DNA of 64,000 bases from assembly GCA_030374765.1 (NCBI GenBank), contig JARGXX010000004.1, forward strand, positions 1,240,001 to 1,304,000, read 5' to 3'. Positions 53,548-63,948 of this stretch are shown in pieces. The stretch's first letter is position 1. Each line of letters opens with the position of its first letter. The translations under genes and the position numbers were made by a program. A model generated the notes under the pieces. It saw only the letters and a program-made list of their open reading frames with translations, was not told the origin of the DNA and ran no database searches. This stretch comes from Agarophyton chilense (taxonomy: Eukaryota > Rhodophyta > Florideophyceae > Gracilariales > Gracilariaceae).

Positions 53548-54346
53548 AACCCGGCGGCCGAAATGTTGGTCATCCGAAGCAACACATACAAAGAGTCAAA
53601 AGCAGGTTTCGCGAAAAGAAACTATTCTATGTGCACCCTACAGAAGACAACAAACTGTTTTGTGTATTCCTCTGATGTAATTTACTGTTGATGTCTTTGT
53701 CTTTTGCTTTTACAAGGGTATGCCGATTGTCTACCATCGCCTGTGGTTCTTCTGTATACTAAGAGCTGAGACACATTTTACCATCTGGTCGCTTCAGTGC
53801 GGGATAGTCAAAGCTTCTGAGGTAAATGTTCGCCGCTGTATAGAACAGGACCTGAAGGGCCCAGGTATGTAATATTCTGAGAACCATTCGAAGCGCTGAT
53901 TTTGCTTTCTTGAAGCCGTGCGTTAGATGTATCCAACCGTTTACAACCCAGCCAGATTCACAACTATGAGACGTTTCCGTAGAAACTTGGATAGAGCAAT
54001 TTTGGTGCTGACTCATAGCTCGATAAACAAGTTTTCAACCTTGCTGCAAAGACCGGTTGATACCTCATTTGAGTGCCCAGCGCCACAGTAGACAAACCCG
54101 TCTGTGGTTCTCTTTAACTACCAACTTACAGAAGATTGGTCCAGGGTTTGTTATCCCAAGAACCCCCACCACTCATGATGTTTATTGGTGGTGTGACACA
54201 CGTTATGCAATGGTGGATTGTTACTCGCTAAGAGGTAGGTAATGAGTGTTCGCAGTACTTGAGATATCATAATTGGATTGAAGACGACCTCACTGTTGGA
54301 ATCAAGGGGCCGAAGCCTCCCTCGTGCACTTCCTGTTTCCCAGGTG
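53548..54346. other. Intergenic stretch before the Mutator element
   Basis: No gene recognised. An 85-codon minus frame at 53759-54016 has no supporting features. Confidence 0.4.
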
Positions 54347-54355
54347 GACATCCCC

Positions 54356-54604
54356 AGCTCGTGCCGAATTGACACGGCGTCGCTGGAGTCAGACCCCTGG
54401 CCAATCAGAAGCAGAGGTTCAACATCCAGTACCCTGCTAGACGTCACCGTAGAGGTAGTGAGCTCCTACTCCAATGACAGAATGGGGTTCAACATCGACC
54501 CAATTGTCGGAAGCCAAGTCAACAGAAAAGAAAGAGCGCACTTTTCAAATCGAGAGGGGAAGAGTCATGCCGATTCACAGCGTCAGCGCGAAACTCTCGA
54601 CATT
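54356..54604 (+). repeat. Left terminal inverted repeat of the MULE
   Basis: Starts AGCTCGTGCCGAATTGACAC. It pairs with the right end over about 249 bp. Confidence 0.92.
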
Positions 54605-54609
54605 CGACC

Positions 54610-55059
54610 GTGGTACCAATCTTCGTACGCCACAGCTGCTTCAAGTCCTTCTTGAAGGCATATCCTACCTATCGACGCGAGTTCGGAAACTCCCGAACAG
54701 ATATGAAGCTCCACGTCTTTCAACAGTACTACATCTCGTCGTTCGTTGTCAACTTTACCGCTCTCAACAAATTCGGCTCTCCTGAACGTTCACTGCTCAC
54801 CAACAAAAAAAAACAAGCGCTCTTGGAAACCCAATCAGCGTCATCTTTTAGCTTCCCTCCCTTGAAGCCGAGAACGATCGGGCGATCAAGCGGCACCCCG
54901 GTGAGAGTTTACAGGTGGGGTTTGAAGACATGTGGAGGCTTGTTAGTGTCGGTCTGGACATCTGAGAAAATCTTCTTTTTTCAATTGACGGAGACGGTAA
55001 TAGGCGAAAAAGACATGGAAAGGACGCCTACGGGAGCGTCAGGACGCTCGAGAACGTGA
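54610..55059 (+). CDS. Open frame inside the MULE left end, unidentified
   Basis: 149 codons on the plus strand just inside the left TIR and upstream of the MutS-like fragment, in the same direction. The first half looks protein-like (FLKAYPTYRREFGNSRTDMK, FQQYYISSFVVNFTALNKFG). The start codon is not an ATG, so this is at best part of a captured or broken gene. It could belong to the same captured gene as the MutS fragment, but I see no MutS N-terminal motif. Confidence 0.25.
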   Translation: MVPIFVRHSCFKSFLKAYPTYRREFGNSRTDMKLHVFQQYYISSFVVNFTALNKFGSPERSLLTNKKKQALLETQSASSFSFPPLKPRTIGRSSGTPVRVYRWGLKTCGGLLVSVWTSEKIFFFQLTETVIGEKDMERTPTGASGRSRT

Positions 55060-55109
55060 AAACCAAACTAAAATGGTGCCGTGTGCTGGCGAGGGAGGTG
55101 GACCAATGG

Positions 55110-55940
55110 CTCGTCATACAGTCTTGCCTAACCAATATCCAAGTCCTATCATTGATGTCTCGGAGTTATGAAACCCCATCTTGGCAAGGATTTCAGAGTC
55201 ATTTGTATCAATTGATGTACAATTGAGGACAGGTGATGGATCTTTAGATATTATGATCTGAACTGGTCCAAAGGCTGAAGGAAATTCAACATTTGTTCGA
55301 AAAATCTCCATTGTGGTTATACTATCTCAAGTTGGGTGCTACTTCCTTGCTAGATCATGCAATTGGAGGTCATTCGATGGCATCTATGTGCGGATGGATG
55401 CAAGTGATGACGTCGCGCGTGGAAGGTTGACGTTAATGGTTGAAATGGAAGAAGTACTATTTTGAATAACGCCACGAGCCGCTCACTAGTTATCGCAGAT
55501 TAAGTTGGTCGTGGAACTTCAACGCATGATGGCCATGCCATTACATACGCTGTTTTGAACCATATTTTCAGAGTCAACAAATCTTTGACAGTATTCTCAA
55601 CGCATTATTCCGAACGTGGGAACGAGATTGTTGCAATGGGAATCGGGAATGGCGACTGACTGCCCAGATATTTGAAATGGCGGCTAAGGTTAACGAAAAG
55701 ACAAAGGGCATCAAATTCTTGTACAAGCTACAAGCCAGTAGTAGCGGGAATTCTCGAGATGTTCACCGTGCAAGAGTGACTGGAGTATCTGCAACAATTG
55801 CAAATGGGGCTGAAGAAGCTTCTCAAAAATTCAACAATTCATTGACCCGAAGATTGGTAGCCGCGAAGAAGTTGAGGATTCTGAACAGAACTTTGAATCG
55901 AGATCAATCGAATGCAATGAAAGCTTTGGTAAAGCTATAA
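55110..55940 (+). pseudogene. Captured MutS homologue (MSH3-like) ATPase fragment
   Basis: Plus-strand sequence in two main frames matches the MutS C-terminal ATPase in order. First is the Walker A region, ITGPNMGGKST in the family but TGPKAEGNST here, preceded by a TGA at 55259-55261. Then come VVILSQVGCYF, FDGIYVRMDASDDVARGR and LMVEMEEV. SRSLVIAD follows, then TAA (55501-55503) where Walker B has Glu, then [32 protein letters not shown], and finally FLYKLQ with EEASQKF (55720-55840). THDG plus KSLT.F.THY point to MSH3 rather than MSH2 or MSH6. The fragment lacks mismatch-binding and lever domains and has lost both ATP-site residues, so it is not a repair protein. It is host DNA carried by the MULE. 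Confidence 0.82.
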
Positions 55941-56288
55941 GCAAAACTTTTCAACGCGTGCAGTCTGGATAACGTAAGCTAAATCCAACTATCTACCTTC
56001 GTAATGCGAAAGTACGAAAGCTACAAGGTAGATGGAACTGAACGAAATTCGTGAAAAGATAACGCCCTATAGTTAGGCCGCTAACGAGCTAGGAGTGATG
56101 AAAACTGAGGGGCACTTGATTGTCACACTCGTCTGGTAAACTACATATACTATTTTATCCCAAGTTTAACCATCTCGTTTTTCTACAATACCGATTGCTA
56201 AGTTAATAGCAGCATTGACAGCAGCTCGGGTTGTCTCGTTTTGAGCATTTTGTGTTGAGTTCGGCAATGACTGCTGCTGTACATACGA

Positions 56289-59200
56289 CTAATTTTGCTG
56301 ACCCCGAGATCCCTTCTGTCTTTGAGACTGCTCTTCTTGTGAGCATTCAAACTTTTCATCGCCAAAACCTTTCACCTTTGCTTTCTTTGCCTTTAAACGT
56401 TCCGTGTAACTCTTCTTTCTCTTGAAAATCTTCACATTGGCTTTGTTTGGCGGCTTAATAAATGAAACTGAACTATTCTCCCATCTAATGAATTCCTTCT
56501 GTGAATGAGGATTCTCTCCCACTTTGAATGTGTTGAAGACGGAAAGTGAAGGAAGTCGCCCTCGGTTATAGCTCTCCATCGCTATTTTCAACACCTCCTG
56601 AAAGTGATCTGTGGAGCAAAACCCGGCGACGGGAAGTGCTCTCAAGGTGTTCGAAGCCTTGCTCCCTGGGGGAGGCAGACTCAGAGACAGAGCCCTCCGT
56701 TCCACCCGTAGTGTGGGGCGTAACTCCCACGGGAGATTCCGGCAGTACCGACGGAGGTGAGGGGTAGAAACCGTTGGATCGGGAATGGGTATGGGTATCC
56801 CAAAGAATGGGGGAAAATCCGGCGAAGAGGAAAAACGGGGCGAGGGTCGGGCACTAACAGGCACCGGACCCGAGAACCAGAAAAGGGGCGAAACAACAAA
56901 AGAAACCCAATACAGGGGCGAAAACCTGTCCTCGAAAGGAAACACAAAAAGCACGCAACAAGTAAGCAGAACCCCCACGGGGTATCGTGCACGCAGGTCG
57001 TCTGAGCGGTCCCAAGGGGGTGGTTGCACGGAACCCAAACGTGGGCACTCTCCAAGTGGAGTCGTGTCCCTACGCAGGCGTTGCTAACCAGAGCCTGTTC
57101 CGGGTTGTAAGGCCGAAACGATGGCGACGAAGAACCTCTAAAGGTATCGAAGACCAACCTTGGTTACCATTTACTCTGAGCTCGGACTGTCAGATCTCGC
57201 CTCCCTAAGTAGGGCCCACTAACTAAACTCTACAGTAGTGCACACCTGTTCGGGGCCATACACGTGGAGATCCAACTGTCAGGGCCCAAAAGTCCAACGT
57301 TCTACAAATATCCGAAAATCGGTGCCAAAATTAAGCCACGTGTATCACGGGGCCAATCCAACCATGGGCCATCCGAATTTTCCCTTATAGGCGAAATATA
57401 ACCAGAAAACAGTGCCACCTCAGCACACCTTAGAGGGGATCATAATCATAACCCTCGGAGGGTTCAATCCTCATTCTATGAGTTGCATCTTCAAGTATCC
57501 CCTGACTGGGCGTTGCTCTACATGATCCACGGCGTAAGGGCCCATGCCCGAAGTCACTCGTTTGAGTTGATCAAAGAGAGCTTGAGAATCCGACCATTTG
57601 ATGCAGGTTCCAACCTCGATCTCAGAACAAGTCTTCAGGAATGGGTCGATTTGTTGAAGTGTAAATTGGGAATCTTCACTCACTTCCGACTGTAACTGAC
57701 GTTTTAAACTGACCATGTCAAGAACACGAGCTTGCTTTCGGAGATTGCAGACGCGGAGATAGTCAAATTCCTGTGAGTCGGCCTTCCAATAGGGGTCTAA
57801 GAGTCCTTCGAGTTCAATTTAATCGTCAAGAACCTCCCTGAGGATGGGGTTCAGTTCAGCCATGTCCCCATACGCCATTGCACATTTCATGATGTGACAA
57901 CAGGGAAATCCCATTGACTGGGTTTTCTGGCAGGCACACCTCGCTAATAATACACTGTCTCCACCTTCCTTGCTCTCGACTTCCATTCGAGCGAAAAGAA
58001 CTTTCAAAGTTCTTTGTTCTCGTGGGGGAGGGTACTCGACCTTATGGAGCAAATAAACGCTCCACGTGAGGTCAAACACGGCAACCATATCGATATTGTT
58101 GCGATCCTGATCGGTGAGCTCTGGCCAATCTGCATCGGCCGGAGATAGAACGGATGCGTTTGTTACCACGTAGTTCTTCGAGGAAACAACGCTAGTTTCC
58201 TTAAACTTCGTGAGGCAGTAGCTAGTGTAGTCTGCAATCAAAACGTCAACAATTGGGATAGGGAGTGGCAACTGGCAGTCTCGGATGGATCTAAAGCGAG
58301 AGCTCGACGGGGTCATGGAGCGTAGACGACACTCGTTTCGCTCCGCTGCCCTTTTCGATGTCAGCCATTTTAGTTGCCTCGGAATAGCACTAAAGGGTAC
58401 TTTCTTTGCCAATATGTAGGCTCTGTATCCAGCATTCGATGCTTCAGTGTATCCTGTTCCCTGGAAAAGGTACATGCGTGGGACAGCAGCGTTTCTAAAG
58501 CACGCAACAAGCAGCTGTGGTCTACGAACATACAAATATGCGTACCAATTTGGAAGCTTTTACGTAAAGCCCTGGAAGTACTTGGTTTGGAATTCTGAGT
58601 GGCGTTTTGTGAAAGAAGGAAGGGACAGGGGTCTTCTAATATTGAATAGGTCCCTACTCATTTCATCGCACCATTGCGGATGCCCAATCGTTGCACACAT
58701 CGATGTAACATTCTTCATTTGGTTTTGGTTAAGATGCCATTCATCTAACAATATGAATGAGCTCTCGAACACCTTTTCAGTGGCTGCGATGCAGGCAGCG
58801 CATTGGTCCATTGTTATCAGAGATGGTGAGATAGGAATCATCGACTTGAATCGCGAGAGAGTGCCAACGAAGTCTGCCTCAGTTTCTCCACTCATAAAAG
58901 CCATAAAGAATGTGAGAGTGAACCCGTCGTTTGCTCTTCCATTAATTGTGAGAACTGGAAAGCCATAACGATTGGAAATTGCCTTACAATCGACAGACAC
59001 ACCAGGCACCACCCCGAATCTTCTGTAATCCTCGATCCACTCTTTAAAAGCCCAACAGGCGGAGGTTATTCGACCGTGTGCATCGCAAGTAAACGAAAAT
59101 TTGTTCTGCACGTCTTCATCATGCAGTGACACCAAAGTATCTAGCAGCCTCGTGCATTCAAGATCCTTTGGGTTGCTGATCGCGCGATTATACCCAACCA

Positions 59201-60119
59201 TATTTCTCACAGACCGCACATTCATGGGAACACCATACTTGTCCGACAGAAACCTGACAGTGTCTCCTAGGCTCATGTGAAGAGTGCTGGTCATGTGCAA
59301 GGCTTCGGAGCACATTTTTGGCGATAGGTATCTCATCGCGCCATTCTCCTTTAAAGGGATATGATTGTGCTTTGCTTCTCGAAAGTCCCCAACATAGCAT
59401 CTACCATCCTCTTCGTTTTCTGGAACCAAAGTCTTCACCATCAATGAAAAGTTGCAGAGGTGCTTTCCGTGGCCTTTCCGGCATTTCGAGATACATTTCC
59501 TCAGCACACGGGTATCTTTACCACTTCCACTTTTAGCATCCACCTGTACGGACTTCTCTCCTACGAACAGAGAAGTCCTACACTTCAGTCTATAGCCCAG
59601 ACACTCATAAATGTACCGCACTTCTTTAACGACATCCTGACCAGGAGCGTTGACTTCCAAGCAAATAAAAAACGAGATAACAGCCGCTTTAAAAACTTCA
59701 TTGACATCCAACTTCTCTTCCTCACAGTGCTTAACCGCACTATCCTGCACTGCTTCGGAGCAGTCGCTGACGTTTCCCTCTGGGTTTCATTTCTCTTTTG
59801 AAAGAGTCACGAGCTCATCTGGAAGCTCTTCGTTTTCATCTAGGAACCAAAACCGTTCAATGAGTTCTGAAGCGTTTTCATTAACTTCCACTTCAGTGTG
59901 CTCATGCATCACTAAGTCGTCGATCTCTTTGCCACCAGAAAGCGCAGGAAACAGATTATGGCGTTCCTGAGAGTTGAACGCCAGGACGGAATTTGGTTCA
60001 CAATCGGATTTCCTTTCATCTACATTCGCTATTTTGGAGATGTCTTCCTGGCTAAAACGCGTTCCACTTTCGGCAGAGACGTCGATTTGCTGCCTGACGT
60101 CATTTATTTTCCGACCCAC
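56289..60119 (-). pseudogene. MULE transposase (FAR1-type zinc finger, DDE, SWIM), with stops and a solo LTR insertion
   Basis: One minus-strand frame from about 60119 to the insertion at 57523, then on to 56289. It has an acidic N-terminus, then TGA 59787-59789. A FAR1-like Cys/His module follows (CLGYRLKC, CISKCRKGHGKHLC, HNH). The MULE catalytic core comes next, GVSVDCKAIS with the first Asp, ITMDQCAACIAAT with the second, then LLDEWHLNQN. TAA 58560-58562 interrupts. The SWIM finger CACQKTQSMGFPCCHIMKC lies about 57890-57950, TAA 57819-57821 follows, and a C-terminal extension ends the gene. The solo LTR splits the extension. Counting TGATC once, the frame reads through as AVDHFQEVLK and ends in a Lys-rich tail. 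Three in-frame stops make it a pseudogene as read. Confidence 0.85.
56610..57522 (-). mobile_element. Solo LTR inside the MULE transposase gene
   Basis: 913 bp from TGTGGAGCAAAACCC to GTTGCTCTACA, bounded by perfect TGATC (56605-56609 and 57523-57527). Its ends resemble those of the element 1 LTRs (TGTAGGACAATGCCC and GTTGCTCTTCA), as does its length, so it probably comes from a related chromovirus that recombined out. Confidence 0.82.
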
Positions 60120-60158
60120 TCCACCGACGTCAGTTTGTAATTGCTCTGAATCCCCGTT

Positions 60159-60833
60159 TCATTCATCGTTCAGAGCCCTACTGCCCCTATTCCCCTCATG
60201 GCCATTTGTTGGAAATGGTGGTACCGCAGAAGCAGGACGCAATATTGCTTTGTGTTCAACTGGTCTCGGTTGAATTGAGCGCGCCACTGTAGTCCTAAAT
60301 GCTTGGGTGTCGATAGCATGGGGATGTCCGCAGACGCTTTGTCCGTCTACACCAAGGGCCATTGGTAGGCGAGGGAAGGTCTTTTCTTGTAATACATCCA
60401 AGTACTCCTGCTTCTTTCCAACGATCTTCCCGCGAAAGGAATGAAAGTGCTTGAGCATTTTCTTCTTCATAGCAAGACGCCACCCTTCAACTATAGTTTC
60501 AGAAACCCCATTCCAATTCACTTTGTGCGAATGATTAAATTTGACGACCACTGACCAACGCTGAGATTTGATAGTAGGTAATGCCACCATGATACTTGCC
60601 AGACACTTTTGTTTGTGCTGCGGACAACTAAAGCGTGCTATAAGAAGACGAAGATCGCGCTTTGATTGCTTTTTAACATATCTAAGGTAGTGAAATGAGA
60701 ACAGAAATCCTGTCTCGTGGCTAATACAAGCAACGAGACGCAGAACATCCTTATTTTTCCCTGAGTAATGACCACGTCCAAGAGGTTGCGTCGGAAGATA
60801 GAATGCCGGCCAGAGAGCATGAGAACACATCAT
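60159..60833 (-). CDS. MULE-borne open frame, unidentified
   Basis: 224 codons, ATG at 60831-60833 and TGA at 60159-60161, between the protease gene and the transposase and in the same frame as the transposase. The middle is basic and hydrophobic (VKFNHSHKVNWNGVSETIVEGWRLAMKKK). A further frame just upstream (60751-60963: IRFRDSIGPREGQLVVEPIVEEVL) may be its displaced N-terminus. It could be an accessory DNA-binding protein or a detached transposase N-terminus. No family recognised. Confidence 0.45.
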   Translation of the reverse strand: MMCSHALWPAFYLPTQPLGRGHYSGKNKDVLRLVACISHETGFLFSFHYLRYVKKQSKRDLRLLIARFSCPQHKQKCLASIMVALPTIKSQRWSVVVKFNHSHKVNWNGVSETIVEGWRLAMKKKMLKHFHSFRGKIVGKKQEYLDVLQEKTFPRLPMALGVDGQSVCGHPHAIDTQAFRTTVARSIQPRPVEHKAILRPASAVPPFPTNGHEGNRGSRALNDE

Positions 60834-60943
60834 GGAGTACTTCCTCCACGATGGGCTCCACCACCAGTTGCCCTTCTCTGGGCCCTATAGAATCTCGGAA
60901 CCTTATCCGCTTTTCCAAGATTCTGGCAGGCATTGGAGGCATA

Positions 60944-62362
60944 TTAGCATTTTTCGTGCTCAACTCTCATGCGCACTTTCATCCGGAATCGCTTCTGATG
61001 TTTTTCCAGCTCTTCCAATGAGATGGATTGTTTGTGAGAATTGTGACCGACATCATCTCCGTCCGAACCAAGCGTAGTATTACTCCCAGAATCGCCGTCG
61101 TTGCCCTCCCTTTGATTTTCGCTTACGTTGTGGAAAACATTACCGTAAAGTTTCTCATATTGCACACTTCTCTCAACACATGAGTTATTCCGACCTGCCA
61201 CAATGCTTTCATCCATTTTATTTACGCTGCGTTTCGTTTCCCGTGACCATCCTTCTTCATCCGAACCCAATTTCTTCACACGTTCTAACACCGTAAGCCT
61301 GATGGGTTTAGAAAAATCGTAACGTTGTAGAAGCGGATTCCGCAACCTCTTCAATCGCGTCCTGCCCTCCTCTCGACACTGAAAATAGTTATCACGATGA
61401 TGAATACGATACGAAGCAACCATCATTTCTGTCACTCTGTTAGTCTTAAAGAATGAAGAAGCCAAAAACACCTGTAGTATGCGGCTCTTTAAAGCGGACC
61501 ATCGGTAGCGCTCGGAAAGATCCCGGTTACAACCAGACTTGTAAGTTGTTGTTGGTGAGAAGCCTCTATCAGAAGAAAACTCAGTAGCCAGTGCAGACAA
61601 ATAGAAACCGCAACTGAACCCGTCGGACTGGCGTTTGTAACCCCGTTTGTCAAGCATGTAGTTCTTGGTTGAAACTACAACGCAGACCTTACTCTCCAAG
61701 ATTGCACATTCAAACGCCTCCCTAAATAATTCCATTACATCCTTGGGATACGAACTCCGTAAACTGTCTCCAAAATAGACCGTCGGCTTTTGTCGACGAG
61801 CACGAGAAGATCCATTATAACGCATACCTAAAAAAACTCCCCAGTGGTTTCCGTTGATATTAAAGCGCACGAAAACGGTATTAATACGACTAAAATCTCC
61901 AGTTACGTTGACAGTGAAGCACATCTTTAAACTTCCAAAAAATGTTTGGCGCAGAAGAGGAGACCGTTTCAATCGTCTTGTATATCCGTGAAGAGCCATC
62001 CCTGTCTCGCACGGGCAGAAACAAACCCCTGGAATCGGCTTCATATCCATTAACGTTGAAGTTATTAAATCGGAACAAATCATAGATCCTGGTAGCGAGC
62101 TGTGGACAGGAGAAATGGGTTGGTGTTGTTGATTTTCCGCTCGAACAATATCGTACAAATGGTTGTGTATTAGTAAACATCTTTCTTCTGTGTTTGTGAT
62201 GTTCATTCCAGAATGAATTGCTAAGTCATTGTAAAACTTTCTACACATTATTGACGATTTGGCATCATTATCGCAACAAAGAATGGAATCAGGAAGTACG
62301 TCATTGAAAGAGTTTGAGGTTGGGGAATCATCTTCATAACGTTTTTGTGAATTTAATTCCAT
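60944..62362 (-). CDS. Ulp1-like cysteine protease carried by the MULE
   Basis: An intact 472-codon frame from the ATG at 62360-62362, about 110 bp inside the right TIR. The C48 (Ulp1/SENP) arrangement is visible: His173 in GNHWGVFLGMRY, Asp199 in VYFGDSL, Gln245 and Cys251 in RQSDGFSCGFYLSAL. These are the catalytic triad and oxyanion Gln of SUMO-type proteases. The N-terminal 130 residues are unassigned. The C-terminal 150 are basic then acidic/Ser-rich and probably disordered. Mutator elements with Ulp1-like genes are known from plants (the KI-MULE/Kaonashi class). Whether it deconjugates SUMO or serves transposition is unknown. It is the only undamaged long frame of the element. Confidence 0.82.
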   Translation of the reverse strand: MELNSQKRYEDDSPTSNSFNDVLPDSILCCDNDAKSSIMCRKFYNDLAIHSGMNITNTEERCLLIHNHLYDIVRAENQQHQPISPVHSSLPGSMICSDLITSTLMDMKPIPGVCFCPCETGMALHGYTRRLKRSPLLRQTFFGSLKMCFTVNVTGDFSRINTVFVRFNINGNHWGVFLGMRYNGSSRARRQKPTVYFGDSLRSSYPKDVMELFREAFECAILESKVCVVVSTKNYMLDKRGYKRQSDGFSCGFYLSALATEFSSDRGFSPTTTYKSGCNRDLSERYRWSALKSRILQVFLASSFFKTNRVTEMMVASYRIHHRDNYFQCREEGRTRLKRLRNPLLQRYDFSKPIRLTVLERVKKLGSDEEGWSRETKRSVNKMDESIVAGRNNSCVERSVQYEKLYGNVFHNVSENQREGNDGDSGSNTTLGSDGDDVGHNSHKQSISLEELEKHQKRFRMKVRMRVEHEKC

Positions 62363-62475
62363 TAGAACGCACTTTTAGTAAAACAGTTCTTACCTTGACT
62401 CAAAGACATCATTAAAAGGGATGAAAAAGAAACGATCGTAGACCGAAAGCGATCTTCCCAATTGACGTCGTCGAT

Positions 62476-62724
62476 GATGTCGAGAGTGTCGCGCTGACGC
62501 TGTGAATCGGTATGACTCTCCCCCTCTCGATTTGAAAAGTGGGCTCTTTCTTTTCTGTTGACTTGGCTTCCGACAATTGGGTCGATGTTGAACCCCATTC
62601 TGTCATTGGAGTAGGAGCTCACTACCTCTACAGTGACGTTTAGCAGGGTACTGGATGTTGAACCTCTGCTTCTGATTGGCCAGGGGTCTGACTCCGGCGA
62701 CGCCGTGTCAATTCGGCACGAGCC
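62476..62724 (-). repeat. Right terminal inverted repeat of the MULE
   Basis: Reverse complement of the left repeat, starting GGCTCGTGCCG when read inward. Confidence 0.92.
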
Positions 62725-62733
62725 GACATCCCC

Positions 62734-62890
62734 ACCTCCGGTAGCTGTGCAATTTATTTGTTTCTGTGTCAGCTACAGTACACGATGCAGTACACACGTA
62801 ATAATGCGTATCTCGTGCTGTGCCTTCGCCTTGCATGAGGCGCACGGACGTCAACACCTCTCAAGACCAATCGCCTATTCTTTAACATAT
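62734..62890. other. Short spacer between MULE and Tc1 element
   Basis: Nothing recognisable. Confidence 0.5.
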
Positions 62891-62892
62891 TA

Positions 62893-63948
62893 AGTCTGTT
62901 TCAAAACCATATCCCTCGCGCAAATTTCCAAAAATCGACGTCTGGATACAGTTAAACTCACAAATTCAGTGTGAAAAATTTTTGATGTAAAAACACTGTT
63001 TCAAAAACAAAACCTTTATCGCATCCTTTTTATTCTAACGCAAGTTCAGTTGTTTATTTTTGCTCCTTTAGTCTGTATAACACTTATAAAACGCATTAAC
63101 ATTAATTCTATTAAAAGATTGATAGCATTACTGTCGATCTTTTCCCAGAAATCTTTGATACAATTAAATCAGAAACTATATCAAATATCCTTCCTTGGCC
63201 ATAAATCATTCAGGCCAACATTCCCCAAATGTTTCCGATAGGCTTGAGGTCAGGGGACCGGGCAGGCCATTCCAAAACCGACATATTTAGACAATTGAAC
63301 CACTATTTCATAGAATTAGACTTATGCACAGGTGCATAGTTTTTGCTGAAAATGAATTCTTCTCCATGCATACAGTATGCAAAAGGTAGAAGATAGTTTT
63401 CTAGAACCTTATCATACTTCCTAGAGTTTATTGTGGTTTTAACAAAAGCCATATCAGTTGCTGGTTTAGTAGAGATTTCGTACCAAACCATTGCTGATGC
63501 GCCTCTTGAATGCTTGGTAACAAAATCTTTCTTTTCTTTTCGTAGATCATGCCAATAAATCTTATAGCAATCTGGAACATCAAGGTTAAACTTTTTCTTA
63601 TCGGAAAAGATAATTTTATTCCATTTGGTTTTCCAATAAGCTTTTTGCGCACACCATTCAATACGATTCTTCTTGTGGTTATCTTTAAAAAAACATTCTC
63701 CTCATTTTTGTGTACTTGAACAAATTTTGAATCATACCCTGATGTACTTATTACATGACTTGCAGCTTTTTAGAACGTTTCGGAGGCGCGACACGAGCCA
63801 TAATTGAGCTAATGATTGTATAAAGAATATACTTTCGAAACAGTGTTATTGATTTGGTCAATTTTATTTGTTGTTCAATGTGTTTTACAGTATGTGAAAT
63901 ACCTTTTTGGCGCAGTTTTTGTCAAGGGATATGTTTTGAAACGTACTG
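62893..63948 (-). mobile_element. Second Tc1/mariner relic with IR/DR ends
   Basis: About 1.06 kb between TA dinucleotides (62891-62892 and 63949-63950). The ends share GTTTCAAAAC(C)ATATCCC in inverted orientation. A second copy of the motif (AACACTGTTTCAAAAA at about 62992, reverse complement at 63832-63847) lies about 100 bp inside each end, again an IR/DR layout. The interior holds a decayed transposase on the minus strand. The end sequence differs from that of the 2.2-5.3 kb element, so it is a separate family. Confidence 0.75.
63230..63720 (-). pseudogene. Tc1/mariner transposase relic
   Basis: Minus strand, shifting frames: IIFSDKKKFNLDVPD with the first Asp, then YWHDLRKEKK. After it come ASAMVWYEIS, EFIFSKNYAPVH where the second Asp is lost, and LEWPARSPDLKPIGNIWG where the third acidic residue has become Gly. 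N-terminal helix-turn-helix sequence is not recognisable; the element may have lost it by deletion. Confidence 0.72.

Larger units (their letters stand above)
54356..62724 (-). mobile_element. Mutator-like element (MULE), 8.4 kb, with cargo
   Basis: Long terminal inverted repeats of about 249 bp (54356-54604 and 62476-62724, about 8 differences) are flanked by a perfect 9-bp duplication GACATCCCC (54347-54355 and 62725-62733), the hallmark of Mutator transposition. Minus strand from right to left: a Ulp1-like protease gene, an unidentified frame, and a FAR1-type transposase with SWIM finger, interrupted near its C-terminus by a solo LTR (TSD TGATC). On the plus strand near the left end lies a captured MutS-like fragment. 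Nearly identical TIRs suggest fairly recent movement, although the transposase has in-frame stops. Confidence 0.92.

Noticed and set aside
53759-54016. 85-codon minus frame near the MULE
   Set aside because: No start context, domain, signal peptide or continuation to support a gene.
60803-61077. Plus-strand frames opposite the MULE protease and accessory frame
   Set aside because: Mirror frames of better supported minus-strand genes.
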